A stretch of DNA of 64,000 bases. It comes from Struthidea cinerea (taxonomy: Eukaryota > Chordata > Aves > Passeriformes > Corcoracidae). This document shows, in pieces, positions 32,426 to 44,650 of the stretch. The notes under the pieces are model-generated. The model did no database searches and was not told the origin of the DNA. It was given only the letters and a program-made list of their open reading frames with translations. Made by a program: the position numbers and the translations under genes. Numbering within the stretch: position 1 is the stretch's first letter; every line of letters begins with the position of its first letter. The stretch lies in the NCBI GenBank assembly GCA_013397865.1, contig VZTI01005569.1:292400-356399 (forward strand), given 5' to 3'.

Positions 32426-35400
32426 GTAAGTAGGAGCTGTTACCAACCTTTTTCTCTTGTGTCATTCTTTTTAACCAGAGGACCACCTTGTTCTTAGCAA
32501 AATAACTTGGTTGTCAAACACATGACTTGACAATTATTTATTTCATGGTGCTTACATTGCTTAAGACTTCACTTTACTAGATTCTTCCTATGTAAAATTC
32601 TAGTATTTTGTTTTATACTGTCAGCTTGTCCCAATATCAAATATATGTTCAAAATTCATTAGTTTGAGCTTATTTTTTGTGCTGTCATTAATGAAAATAT
32701 TAAATAATGTGCTGCTCCAAAACATCATTAGTAATTACTTTTCAGCCTAATCTAGTTCCTTCTTCCGTTCAGTTTGTTCCTTACCCATCTTACTGCACCT
32801 ACAATAAATCCTTGTCTTGGGCTAGTACATTTTTATTATGCTGCAGTAGCAGATGCTGTGCCGTAAAGCCTTACATTTTAAGCAGGTACATTTTAGCAGT
32901 TCTTGCTGGAAAGGTACATGAATCCTGTGTGGCCACGTAGAGGATAGAGCCAGCCCAGCCTCCTTCAGAGTTCTTTGCAATGTGCAATGGCATGTGCTTC
33001 CTGCCTTTTGGGGTAATTATTAAACATTTAGATAACCTGTTTGTGTTAGCTCAACTTTCAGCTGAATAAAGAATATTGATCTGGCGTTTTTTTTTTCCTT
33101 GACTCCTACTGTAGCCATCCTTACTTACCCACTGCCTAAAATGGTACCTGAGCACCAGCTTCTTAGCGAGAAATTCAGGCTTCGTGCACAGACCTTTCTG
33201 AAATATTGCCATGGTTATTAAAAATAGGTATTTGCAACTTTATTTTCTCAGGACAGCATCTAAAGGAAAAATACAGCATCTGTAAGAGCCTACAAACTCA
33301 ATTAGAGCAGTCTAGGACAGCACTTAGAAACAAAACAAAGCAAAGCAAAACTCACAGTGACTCTGCTTCCTGTTCTAGTTCTGGCTATTTAAGGACAGTG
33401 TGACTGTCCTGCATTGAAGGAAAAGCTCCTTTGACTGGATAGGCTCATTTTACTGATCACACTGCTAAAAGCTGCATCCTTTCTTACACCAGCCTCTATT
33501 GGACACTACCAATACACAGGATAAAGGCTTTTACTCTCAGTATTTCCTCAGTCCTGCACAAAGAGAAGTTCTAAGGCTTGTCCTGTATTTAAAAATGGTC
33601 CTTTTTTGAAGGGGATCATCCTTCCTGACAAAAACAGTTTCCTTTCTCTCATCTTCTGACCCCCAGATTCCCTCTCATGGGCCGCTTTATTGGTCTGCAG
33701 GACAGTTGTTTTCATGGGGCTGTCCCCCCACAATGTGTAAAACACTTGTTTGCCAGTGCCTGAGCTGGTCACTGGGCACAGCAGATGAGTTTGCCTCGTG
33801 TACAAGAGCTGCTGGGGAATGGGCAATGACCACAATAACCTATAATCAAACTCAAGGACAGTAGCAAAAATGTCTGAGATGGACACTGCATGGTGCACTA
33901 TGTCCCAAGAATCTGATTTGTAAATTAAAGAAGTTAAAGGTGGGTTTACCATCTTCCAGATCAGATTTCCTTTCCTTTTGTAGGTGTGTCCTATTGTCAG
34001 AATTTTAAAAGTTAATGTTATGCTAGGGCTCAAAAGATATAAAACCAGTCCATCTGCAATGAAATTGAGAACTGTTTGATGCAAGAAAGATATCAGGTGA
34101 TCTGATTTGATCTACACTGGAATTAACAGCAAACTTTGGCTCCTAAGCCATCCATCACAGGTCAGCCAGCCTCTGGGGGATTCTTATCTTCCCAGTTGAG
34201 ATCACAGAGCCTTAAACTGCCTGAGTAGCACATAGAGATCATGGAACCTAGCCTGCAGTTTTTAATTTATCAGTGGATCATGATACATTGAATGCTTAAA
34301 AGCAGGCCTGTTTCAGCGTGATCTAATATTAGAAAGCACTCTGTGCTATCTGATGAGAGGCTCTCCTGGGCAATTAGCACATCTGAACAGGTGTGATGCT
34401 TTTGACTCTGGAAATAAATAGACTTTGTGTAAAAAAAAATATGGAACCATTTTATTTGTTTGGTTGAGGTTTTTTTGTTGGTTTATTTGTTTATTTTAAT
34501 TATAGTGAGAGGGAAGCAAAGCATTCTTTTTTCACAAACCTGTTGTGAAGACCATTTTTTTCCTTTTGGGTCTCAGCCTTCTTGTTGCAGTTCTAGTTTA
34601 GGTCAGTTCTTCTATCTCTAATGTTATTCATCTGCTAATGAAAGAAAATGCCAGTTACAAGTTTATTTTTGTCTTGGTATTTTTTCTAATTGTGTTTAAT
34701 GTAATTCTTGCCAGTAGGATTTTGTGCCTGTACCATTTTTTCACCATGATATTCCTTTTTTCATTGGCAATCTAGGAGATGAAATGATAGAATATTAAGT
34801 ATCCATTACACCGCTCAGAGTAAGAACCTTGTTCATCTGTCTCTGTGTCTCTTCATCACACACAGCAGAAGCTCTGTTACACAGAGCGGAAGAGTTCATG
34901 GGAAATGCCCAGCCTAGGAGAGAGATTCCCTTGAGACATAAAGTAGGTGGTTTTGTTTGGTTTTTGGTGCTCCATTGGAACACTCTGAACTACAACAGAG
35001 AGCAACAGGAAGGCTTTTAAAGTAGTGATTTAGAACAGAAAAAGAGCATTGTCTCTTCTATTATTCAACTTTTAATAATTTCTTCAAAATCTATGATTGT
35101 TCTCAACATAATCTTGTACTTGCAGAGACACATGATGTAATTTCAGTGTAGTCCAAACAATGTTCCTCTCCTCAGCTGTCATTACCATGAACTTTCCCTC
35201 TCTCTTTTTTTCTGATCATAGCATACCCTCAAAAAGCGACCTTCCTTTAAAAGAAACACATCATAGGCAATGGCCCAAGCTGTCTTGTACTCTGAGATAT
35301 CAGAATGTCTTGAGCAAGACTTTCTAATTTTTTTTACTGGAAATTATGTGCTTACTTTATTTTTTTTTAGCTATTCAAAATAACCCATGTCAGTAAGCAT

Positions 35401-35837
35401 TCATTTATAAAATGGCAGTGAAAAGGATCTGAGCTCAGTCGCTCATGCTCCATTCTGAGTTGCTATCAAACAGATTGTTCAATTCTACATTTCCTCACAG
35501 TGTACCAGGAGGAAAATATCCTCAAGGATACTCCAAGTTTATAGACACACAGCAGCTATAGCAAATATTCTAACCTCTGGGCAACCACCAGATTTGCTTC
35601 TGTGTTTTACAGTAAGCAGGACAACACTTCCTGCATAGAACACAGAGGATCAGCTTACTCCCAAAGCAGATTGTCCTCAGCAACAGACAGCCAGTGAGAG
35701 AGAGGTGCTGGAGAAAGTAATGGAAAGGAGCAGAGGTGGCTTCTTGACAGCGTTGTCCCACACTTCCTCTCACCAGCACAGCAAGGGGCTGGAAAATACA
35801 AGATTCTTTGTAAAACCAGATCCTCCCTCATATGTTT

Positions 35838-36101
35838 TCAGGATGAGAAGAATGGCCTCAAGCTGTGCCAGGTGAGGTTTAGATTGGATATTAGGATCAA
35901 TTTCTTCACTGAAAGGGTGGTCAAGCATTAGAATAGGCTTCCCAGGGAAGGGATGAAATCACCATCCCTGAAAGTGTTCAAAAGATGTGTGGATGTGTCA
36001 CTTGGGGATATGGTTTAGTGGCGAACACAGTGGTGCTGGGTTAACACTTGGATTCAATGATCTTGGAGGTCTTTTCCAACCTTAAAGATTCTATGATTCT
36101 T
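35838..36101 (+). mobile_element. CR1 LINE 3' end
   Basis: Sense CR1 3' terminus: TTAGATTGGATATTAGGATC, then CCATCCCTGAAAGTGTTCAA, GATCTTGGAGGTCTTTTCCA and the terminal ATTCTATGATTCTT repeat. It is 5' truncated, as usual for CR1. Confidence 0.92.
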
Positions 36102-38001
36102 CGAAACACATAAAAACATGGTTTAAGAACATTATTAGAGCTGAAAAGTCAGGCACTCAAAAGTCAAGTGATATCAAAATGAAGATGTGCAAGTTTTAAT
36201 CTCTCCTGTGATTATCTGTCAAATGACACGATATTTTTAATCACATTAAGAGAAGTTACTTATTCCACACAAACTGTTCCCTGTACCTGCCCTATGGATC
36301 ATGCAGACCCTTTGCTGTTGATGACACAACAAATGGTCAGTGCTTTCTTCCCCTCGTGGTTCACCACACAGCTCCACACTGAGCCTGCTGCCTGCTGTTC
36401 ATACCCAGCTCCTTCTGCAATGGCGTTATTATGGCACTACTCACTGCGGTCCCAGAATTTCACAGTGATCCATGTCTCCTTCCAGCTCCCTGTAGGTTTA
36501 CTTATCACCATCTTACAAATGCACAGTGACACTAAGGTAAAAAATTTCCACGAATTTTGGGAGCTCTGTCAGATTATAACACTTGTTGCCTCAAGGCACC
36601 CATCTCCAGCTGTGGGTGCTCAGCACTTGAACCAGGCTGCAGGTTCCCAAATCAGGCACAGCAAGTGAGGGACACGTAACCAGAGCCTCCCCAGCAGCTT
36701 CAATCAACTACAGGCCAATTCTTTCAGAATGACAAAGTGCAGTAATCTCACTCATCCTTTAATTGAGCACAAGAGGAGAGGGTATCCCAGGGGATTAGTT
36801 CCTCGTTGTAAAACCCATTCACCAAGTATCAAGTTTTACAGATTAGCAAAGCTGGATGAAAATAGAATTTTTAAACTGTTTTTGAACTCGCTTCCATTAA
36901 AAGAACCTCATTAATTTTAAAAATTGTCTCCCTATTGACATTTCAAATCAATTTTGATCAATGGTAACCAAATCTAATTATTCATTGCACAGCTAAGGGT
37001 TTCAAGATGGTTTTGAAGAACAAGAACCTATTATCAAAAAACATTTACAATTGTCTAATCCTTTCATCTGGATATCCCATCGTGGTGTGCTCAGACAGCA
37101 AGTTTTTGAGCTGTCCTGAAGCCTCTAAATGCATATGAAAATCAGCAGTAATTCAGGTGGTTTTGTTTTGAAATCTGTCTCCAGTGACTACAAAACAGGC
37201 AAGCCACAGTTCAGCCTGTGTTGAACTGAGGTGACGGTGGGTATTAGCAGGAAATACAGCCTTTCTCAGTCAAAAGGGACCAGCTCTAGAGCACATCAGT
37301 CACCTGTGCTTGTTCTCACAGAGGCCATCCCTCTCTCAGGGAAGCCCAAATTCCCTTTTACAGCTTGACACCAGATATAAAGATGTCAGAATGGCCTCAG
37401 AGTTGGATTCATCAGTTACTGTATTCCTGCCTTGAGACACCAGGGGTCTGTTCTTCACAGGTTCTGGACATCCACACATTGTTACTCACTTCATTCCACT
37501 TTTGCCTTCTCTTCCAACAACTTCACACCAAACACAGCTTCAGCAACCTGTTTCCTGTAGGTATCACCACAAATGGTATTTGAACAAGTCAGCTAGAATT
37601 TTAGATGAGTCTTAAACGAATTTGGGTTCAATCCAGACCTGCAAATGCCTACATTAACAGAAGCTGCTTTCTCGAGCATCCCTAGCAAACCAGCAGGAGA
37701 GATTATGGAAATTTTCCTCACACATGCACACCGAAGTGGCTGGTCTGGTACCAAGGCTTCCTACAGCCTTGGAAGTCAGCCCTGAGCACTCATACACAGA
37801 GATGTTTAGGTCTTCAGTTAATGTAAGTCACATCTCCTGCTATTCTCACCGGTAATTTTCTCGAGCTGCATTTCATCTCTTAGGCCTTGAACATTCCACT
37901 TTAGGCTCCTTTCCAGAAACACATAAAAACCATTATCATTCAGTTACAGCACAGGGAATAAAAGACTGGCTCACATCTTAGCAGACTAACTAAAATCAAC
38001 C

Positions 38002-38004
<3 letters not shown>

Positions 38005-38032
<28 letters not shown>
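38005..38032. repeat. Poly-T tract, 28 bases
   Basis: A run of 28 T. Read on the - strand it is poly-A, as at the 3' end of a retroposed sequence, but I see no recognisable retroposed unit next to it. Confidence 0.9.
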
Positions 38033-41000
38033 CCTTTTTTAAACGCTATCAGTTGTGCACTTGCACAGTTCTCTAGGATTTTTCCTTCTGGCTCTGTATT
38101 GAACTCCTGTTCCTCAGTGATGCTGAAATATGTAGAGCAAAACTTTTAGTCTGCACCAGAGCAAAGACATTTTCTAATACAATTTTGGAAACAAGAAAAA
38201 AAGCTTTAAAATAGCTGAGAACAGCCAGACAACATCATTCTTAGATACAGCAAAATTGCTATGATATTCATAAAGTTAGTCACACCTCTATCTTCCATCA
38301 AGCAGCCTGATATCTTCTAGATCCTGCAAATATTTATTTTCATGCTAAACTGAATTCAGTATGAATTCATTTAAAAGTTTCTAAGGCTCTGCTAGTTTTA
38401 TAGACATCAGATGAAAAATACTGAAAATCAGTAATTTCTGTATCAAATGCTAAAATCCTTTCAAGGACTTTTAGTTACGCTATGAAATATTCAACAACTG
38501 AAAAAGAAAGACCACAACCACTGCTGAAATGACCTTGGACTATATATTTTAACACCAGTTAAAGACTTTTCCCTTTAGGAACTTTCTATTCCTTTGTCCT
38601 AAAACTTTGTCCCTGAATTCAGAATACAATGGCCAAATTGAAATTTAAGTGAGTATTTGTACTGCTATGGAGAGAGTGGTATGACTAGCTCTCAGTAATC
38701 CAGGCTTCTGAAGAGCTTCTCATGCTTTAAACACTCTTAGTGTCTCAGGCACTGGATGGCTTTTTAGATGTATTGCTTATCATTATTGCAAAGTAAAGCC
38801 CTTCCTTCTTAATTGGTTTAAAATATTAACTATTTTAGTTCTATATTTTTAAAAAATGTGTACATGGAATAAGTTATACATTTTTTCTTACTAAAGGGAT
38901 TGAATACACAGAGCTATATAACCACACCTGTACTTTTTCAACATACACGAGCAAAAGAAGCTACTTGCTAAGTGTATTGTACAAAATTTCTATTAAACTT
39001 CTCTGATAGTTTTTAATACCAAGGGCTATTACAGCCTCTGAAATACAGTTGCAATACCCCCCTCACAGAATTTGAATATAAATCTTGTGACTTTAAACTT
39101 TCCATCAACAATAGTGAATAAATGTAACTAAAATATGCCAGGATATGAATGTGGGAACAGTTCTGCAGTCACAGTTTGAGTGTCTCTGCAAGATCACCCT
39201 GTCCAGTGTGTGGCAGCTGCCAGAGCAGAGTTTATGACTGCTCACACCAAAAACCTGCAAAGTGGCAATTGGAGCTGCTCCTCTTGTAACCACGGCACTC
39301 CAAGAGGTGGCTCTAGAGATGGTTTTTCTGGCCTCATTTTTCAGAGTCTTGTGAAAGCAGCCCTCAAATCACACACAAGGTGCAGGAGCCCTACTGCTGC
39401 TCAAGCAGCTCTCGCTGCCCTCAGAAAAGCATGGTGAAGGTTACAGGTACATCAGAGCCTTCAAAATCTCCCTTTGTGTCTGTAAATATCTACCAGCTTT
39501 GAGTGTTTTACCTACGTCCTCTCAAGCCAGAACAAGTAATAACAAAACAGTATAAATTCTGTCTTTTGGGGGCACGGATATAGCACAAGCCTGTCCATCT
39601 CCTCCCCTCTTCTTTCACCCTTAACCCCGCAGTACATCTTAAAGCTCTGCCAGGATATCTAGGTTACTGAATCTGAGATAAACTGCCTGATAGGTATTGT
39701 TCCCTGTGGACTTTGGGCCCATTAGCAGGACAAATGATCTGCAATTAACGTGCTCAGAAGTCTTGATTTGGGGACGGGTGGGGGGTGGAGGGGACAGGGG
39801 GTTGAGAGGAAGAAAGAAAATGAAGAAGGTAATTTTAATGCTTCTTTTTTCTCTAAGGGCTTGTTTGTCTGCGCAGGTAGAGTGTATTTAGCATAGCTGG
39901 AACTGACCTTCTGTTCAGGCTCTTCTTTATACTTGGATAAACTGACAAATAGTTCTGTGATCCTCAGATGAAACATGCACTTCTATCTGGTACAAATACA
40001 CAATTTCTACAATCATGCAGGTGCACCTATGCTTATAAATATAATTCCCATTTGTGATTAAAAAACAACCCTGCAAAAGCTTTCTAACATGACCTCAGTA
40101 ACTAGGTAAAACTCAGATGTTACCTTTGAGTTGTAAGTTCTAATACTTAGCCTGTAACTATCCTGTATTCATTAAATCCTGTTTACATTTTATTCATATC
40201 ACAATTATTTATAAAATGATAAGTATTAAGAGTATTTTCCCTTTGTGTATCTTTATGCCTAACTTATTCTCTGGCAACATTTAACTGAATCCTGTGTTTG
40301 TTTTTTACACCCAATCAATGTTTGGTTCATGTAATTTTGGCACTTTTTTTTCTTACATCTCTAAAAAATTCCACCATTAACTCAATTCCCAGCTGATTAA
40401 TTCACTACTCCTAATATTTCATTCTAAACAGTATTAAATCAACAAAATAAATCCTATCATGATCTTCTTGCCTCTTCCATGCTAAACTACTACCTACAAG
40501 GCCTTTTCTAGCAGGGCCTTTTGCTTTTAATATGATCTTGAACAGGCCAGTGAAATTGAGAGAGGCTGACCTAAATATCCAGTGGTTAGTTCATGTCTTT
40601 GAATCAACCAGAGCAAACATTTGAACCTTTAAAATATCAGGCCGCACAAGTGTCCTGGCTACTGGGCTAATTAGCCATCCTGGGATCATTTCTGGTCCCT
40701 TCTGGATCTTTTTTCTAGCCCTTACTAGTGGATTTTTGATTAACACATGTATATTTCTCATGAAAAACCTTAGTCAGACAACACAGCATTTTCAAGCAGA
40801 AAAGTGTTCCCTTGAAAAACTCCTGTTCAGCTGTGGTTGCCATGGATAAGGATGTAAATCTTTCATATGCATAAAATCATATAGATTATCCAGCTCTCCT
40901 TTTACTTTGCCTAGCATGTTTTCCACATTTAAATGGGTATCATAAAAAGACTTAACTCCAGCAATTAAGGACATGATAAACCTCAATGTGTTACTCACTG

Positions 41001-42761
41001 TGCTGAAATTTTCAGTTCTATTATTTCCAAAGTCATTCTTTCATGAAGCCTCACACTCACCTCCAGACACATTAGCAAGGGAGAACTGATATTCTACTCT
41101 CTCAGACACCATTCAGTATCTTTAGAATCCCTTACCAAAGAGATTTAAATATGCCCTTACAGAAATAATTTGCTGATACCCCTTTTTCAAAACTATCAAG
41201 TCCTACAGTTCTGTTTGAGCCCCACAACATCCCTGACTTCAGGAATGGAGTAATTTCTCTAGTCTTTCTAGAAATTTTCACAAATGACTTGCACACGTTA
41301 GGTTTTTTTTTTCCACAGTTCAGAAACTTATTGAAAACATGATAAGAAAAAACACAATCAAAACAACCTCACAAAGTTGGTAGACCTAAACATGGATGCT
41401 TAATTTATTATACAAACTACTGAAAACTTTGGCACTGATAATCGTCTTGATAAAATGACTGTGAACCAGCAAGGAAGCTGCATGTGACATGTTATTTACC
41501 CTGTGATACTATTTTTCATCTAATTTGCACACAGACTCAAGTCTTGCAGTTTTTACACTTCATTAACAAAATTCATTATACCTTATACACATGCCTTCAA
41601 TCTGTCTGCTCCTGGGGTTTTAAGACAGATCTGTGTATCTTTGTTGGGTGAAGCCTACTATAAAACTGTAAAATACAGCCGGGTAGGGAATGCCTTGCAC
41701 TTCCCAGTCCTGAGAATTGCTACTTGAGTTATCTCCAAATGCCTAATTCACCTACTGATTGACTCTTTACTCTTTCCTTGACACCTGACTCCTGTCTTTA
41801 CTGAATTTGTATATTCAAGGATTTCTTCCTGTCTTCAATGAATGCCCTTTCTGTCCTGATTTTTCACATTGCTTCGAATGCTTTTGAACAAATGTTGTTA
41901 TTTTGCTAATCCTATGCATGGAGTGGCTATGAGAATTTTAATTTCCTTTTAAAATCTGCATAGTATTTGATCATAAATTCACAGGAACTATGCAAATCAT
42001 TCCTTGCAGAGCTGCACCGACTTCCAGTAATATCACTGCTATTTTGTATTTTGATGTACAACTTGTTCTCTTGCTGTGCCTGCCATTTGCTCCTTTCTTA
42101 CCTTCAGTCGTTTTGCAGTTCTCTGCTAATTCTGATGACCTTTTTCCTTGTTCCCACTACTAGCTTTTAAAGCCAGATGGTTTGCATAACCCATGAGAAT
42201 ATACTAATTTATGTTTCAGCACTTTCATTTCTCATCTTGTCCTTTCCACAGAACGCTTTTCCCTCCTTTTTTGTTTCTCCCCTTTTAGTGCTCAGATTTC
42301 TCTCAGTGTCATCAAAACTGATTTTTCTGAGGTAGAGGGACCTTTTGGCTTACTGAAACCGCTCTCCTGCAAGACATAAACAGTCATGTAACAGACCTCA
42401 AGAGCAGAAATGCTTGAAAAGACCATCCAGTATCGATACATTTTTTTGAAATTTCTGAATCAAGTATTGCCCTTTTTTGCATCTGAGTCACCAACCTTAA
42501 CCACAAAGGAAAGGAGGTGACTTTGCACCAGTTCTAGAAGCAATGACTTTTTTTCCAGCACAGAGGTTCACGCTTGTCCCACAGAGCAAAACTGAGAGGA
42601 TAAGAGTTGTCTGCAGCTGTCTGTAAATGCCCCTTGTTCCCGCTGAGAGCTCCCACCCAGTGCCCCTGCCCCAGGTCTTGGAAGTGAGCAAGGAGGAAGG
42701 TCTCTGCTCTCCCAGGCTTAGTCTATTCTCTGTAGACTTTTGTTATTTACTTTTCTGTTCC

Positions 42762-42845
42762 ATGGCGAAGCCACTTCATGTACTACAATTTTTACTCTTT
42801 TTAAATACCGTGAGTGTGGCTAAAGCCAGAGATGAAGCATGTCAG
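42762..42845 (+). other. Candidate first coding exon with signal peptide
   Basis: An ATG in good context (TTCCATGGCG) opens 28 codons reading MAKPLHVLQFLLFLNTVSVA, then KARDEACQ, followed at once by CAG-GTATAG, an acceptable donor in phase 0. Basic N-terminus, hydrophobic core and small residues fit a secretory signal peptide. It is 0.9 kb left of the CpG island. I recognise no family and found no second exon, so this may be coincidence. Confidence 0.22.
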
Positions 42846-43383
42846 GTATAGTTAGAGTTGTTTACCTGAAGTTTTAAGAAGGTGGGGGGAATCTGAAACT
42901 TCAAGGAGGAATAAAGTAGATGTTTGGGTGACAGAAGGGGCTGGGGCCAACATCACTTGGTGTGGCATGGAGCCGGCTGTCCTGGCCAAAACCACATCCC
43001 CTGCATGGAGACATAGCACTTGTGCTGCTGTTTTAAAGGCTGAGTATTGCTGCCGTGGGTTCATGAGAAAAGGAGAGCCTGTGAACCAGCAGGGACTCCA
43101 TGGGATTGAGACTCCTGAACCCTCCCTGGCAGCCTGGACAGATGGCCCCACTTGCATGGAGTGATTTGGGGACAGGAGGTGGAGGATGAACATGTCACCC
43201 ATGTGGATGTCTCCCAGGTAAACTCACAGAGGTGTTTACCTGAGGTCTCATTAAAACCTTTGGAATAGCCAGTAATCTTCTGTGGAGAAAGCATTGGTAC
43301 ACAAACCATTGCTGAGGAGGTGACAGGGAGGATCCACTCAGCTGGCACGTTTCAGGACAGAACTTTGATAGGGTGAACTGGTT

Positions 43384-43640
43384 TCACAGAATCTCAGGAT
43401 TTTTAGGGCTCAAAGGGACATCTGGAGATCACCTTGTCCAACCTCCCTGCCAAGGCAGGATCACCTGGAGCAGATGACCCAGGAACATGTCCTGGTGGGT
43501 TTGGAATGTCTCCAGAAAGGGAGACTCCATGACCTCCGTGGGCAGCTGTCTCAGTGCTCTGCCACCCTCAACGTAAAGAAATTCTCCCTCTTGTTGAGGT
43601 GAAACTTCTCGTGTTTTAGTTCATGGCCATTGCCCCCGTA
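43384..43640 (-). mobile_element. CR1 LINE 3' end, antisense
   Basis: Reading + strand: TCACAGAATCTCAGGATTTT, then CACCTTGTCCAACCTCCCTG, AGACTCCATGACCTCCGTGG and AGAAATTCTCCCTCTTGTTG. This is the reverse complement of a CR1 3' region, with its 3' tail at the left. It directly abuts the CpG island. Confidence 0.9.
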
Positions 43641-43914
43641 CGGCTCCATTGTTTCCCCGTACAGGTGTGTGGAACAAGAACATTTACTCCCTTCCCATGC
43701 CCAGCCATCTTTACGGGGGATGTCAGCGGAGGCGAGCAGGATCCCGGCCTCCACCACGGCCGGTGAGATTCAGAGGGCCAGGAGAGCGCCAGCGCTGCCC
43801 CTGCCAGGGGGGAGCCGCTTCCCCGCGGTCCCGGCGGGGCGGGCAGGGCGGAGCGGGCGGCGGGGAGCGCTCCCCCGTCACGGCTGCCGGGCGGGCCGGG
43901 GCGGGGCCGGGGGC

Positions 43915-44264
43915 NNNNNNNNNNNNNNNNNNNNNNNNNNNNNNNNNNNNNNNNNNNNNNNNNNNNNNNNNNNNNNNNNNNNNNNNNNNNNNNNNNNNNN
44001 NNNNNNNNNNNNNNNNNNNNNNNNNNNNNNNNNNNNNNNNNNNNNNNNNNNNNNNNNNNNNNNNNNNNNNNNNNNNNNNNNNNNNNNNNNNNNNNNNNNN
44101 NNNNNNNNNNNNNNNNNNNNNNNNNNNNNNNNNNNNNNNNNNNNNNNNNNNNNNNNNNNNNNNNNNNNNNNNNNNNNNNNNNNNNNNNNNNNNNNNNNNN
44201 NNNNNNNNNNNNNNNNNNNNNNNNNNNNNNNNNNNNNNNNNNNNNNNNNNNNNNNNNNNNNNNN
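43915..44264. other. Assembly gap (350 N) in the CpG island
   Basis: A run of 350 N lies in the centre of the GC-rich block. The open frames that seem to run through this region are artefacts of reading unknown bases. Extreme GC content and the adjacent minisatellite explain the missing sequence. Confidence 0.97.
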
Positions 44265-44284
44265 CGGCGGTCGCTGAGGGGCCC

Positions 44285-44480
44285 GTCTGCCCGTCCCTCT
44301 TCCTCGGCTGCGGATAAGCGGCCCCGTCCACCCGTTCCTCACCGCCAGCTCCGGAGCCCCGTCCTCTGGTCCCTCACCACTGGCTCCGGATAAGCGGCCC
44401 CGTCCCCTGGTGCCTCAGCACCGCCTCCCGCTGCCTGTCCCCGTCCCCCGGTCCTTCACGACCCGCTCCCGGCCCCTCAC
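44285..44480 (+). repeat. Degenerate GC-rich minisatellite, units of about 30-43 bp
   Basis: Repeated modules of the type CTCCGGATAAGCGGCCCCGT followed by CC(C/A)(C/T)GGT and CCTCAC occur four to five times with varying length; GGATAAGCGGCCCCGTCC appears twice exactly. The array starts at or inside the gap, so its full length is unknown. Confidence 0.75.
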
Positions 44481-44650
44481 ACCCCCTGCCCCCGCCGCTC
44501 CGCCCGCAGCCCCTGCCCCAGCGGCTGTCCCGTCTCGGGGGACACCTCTGCGGGGCCGCTCTCACCCGCTGTCCCCACATGCTGAAAACTTCCGCCGGGG
44601 CTCACGAGGCCCCTGAAATCGGGGTGCGCCAGTGGCGAGTCCCCGAAAAT

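Larger units (their letters stand above)
27861..43383. other. Gene-poor stretch between NCAPG2 and the CpG island
   Basis: Outside the listed CR1 pieces, LTR and low-complexity tracts I see no supported gene. Short open frames occur on both strands, such as 31691-32143 and 33548-34084 on the - strand, but they have no recognisable domains or splice context. A poly-T tract lies at 38005-38032. Confidence 0.6.
43760..44650 (+). promoter_or_regulatory. CpG island, candidate promoter of the next gene (PTPRN2 by synteny)
   Basis: An abrupt, very GC- and CpG-rich block (GGGGCGGGCAGGGCGGAG, GCGGGCCGGGGCGGGGCCGG) with Sp1-type GGGGCGG boxes, the only such region of the window apart from mild GC enrichment at the far left. 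Vertebrate CpG islands usually mark promoters. In mammals PTPRN2 follows NCAPG2 in the same orientation some tens of kb away, so PTPRN2 is the natural candidate. A first exon could be hidden in the 350-base gap. The gene link is inference; no PTPRN2 coding sequence is visible. Confidence 0.6.

Noticed and set aside
43630..44342. Four long open frames on both strands across the CpG island
   Set aside because: Most of their length is the 350-base run of N; the real flanks are short GC-rich sequence lacking stops by composition.
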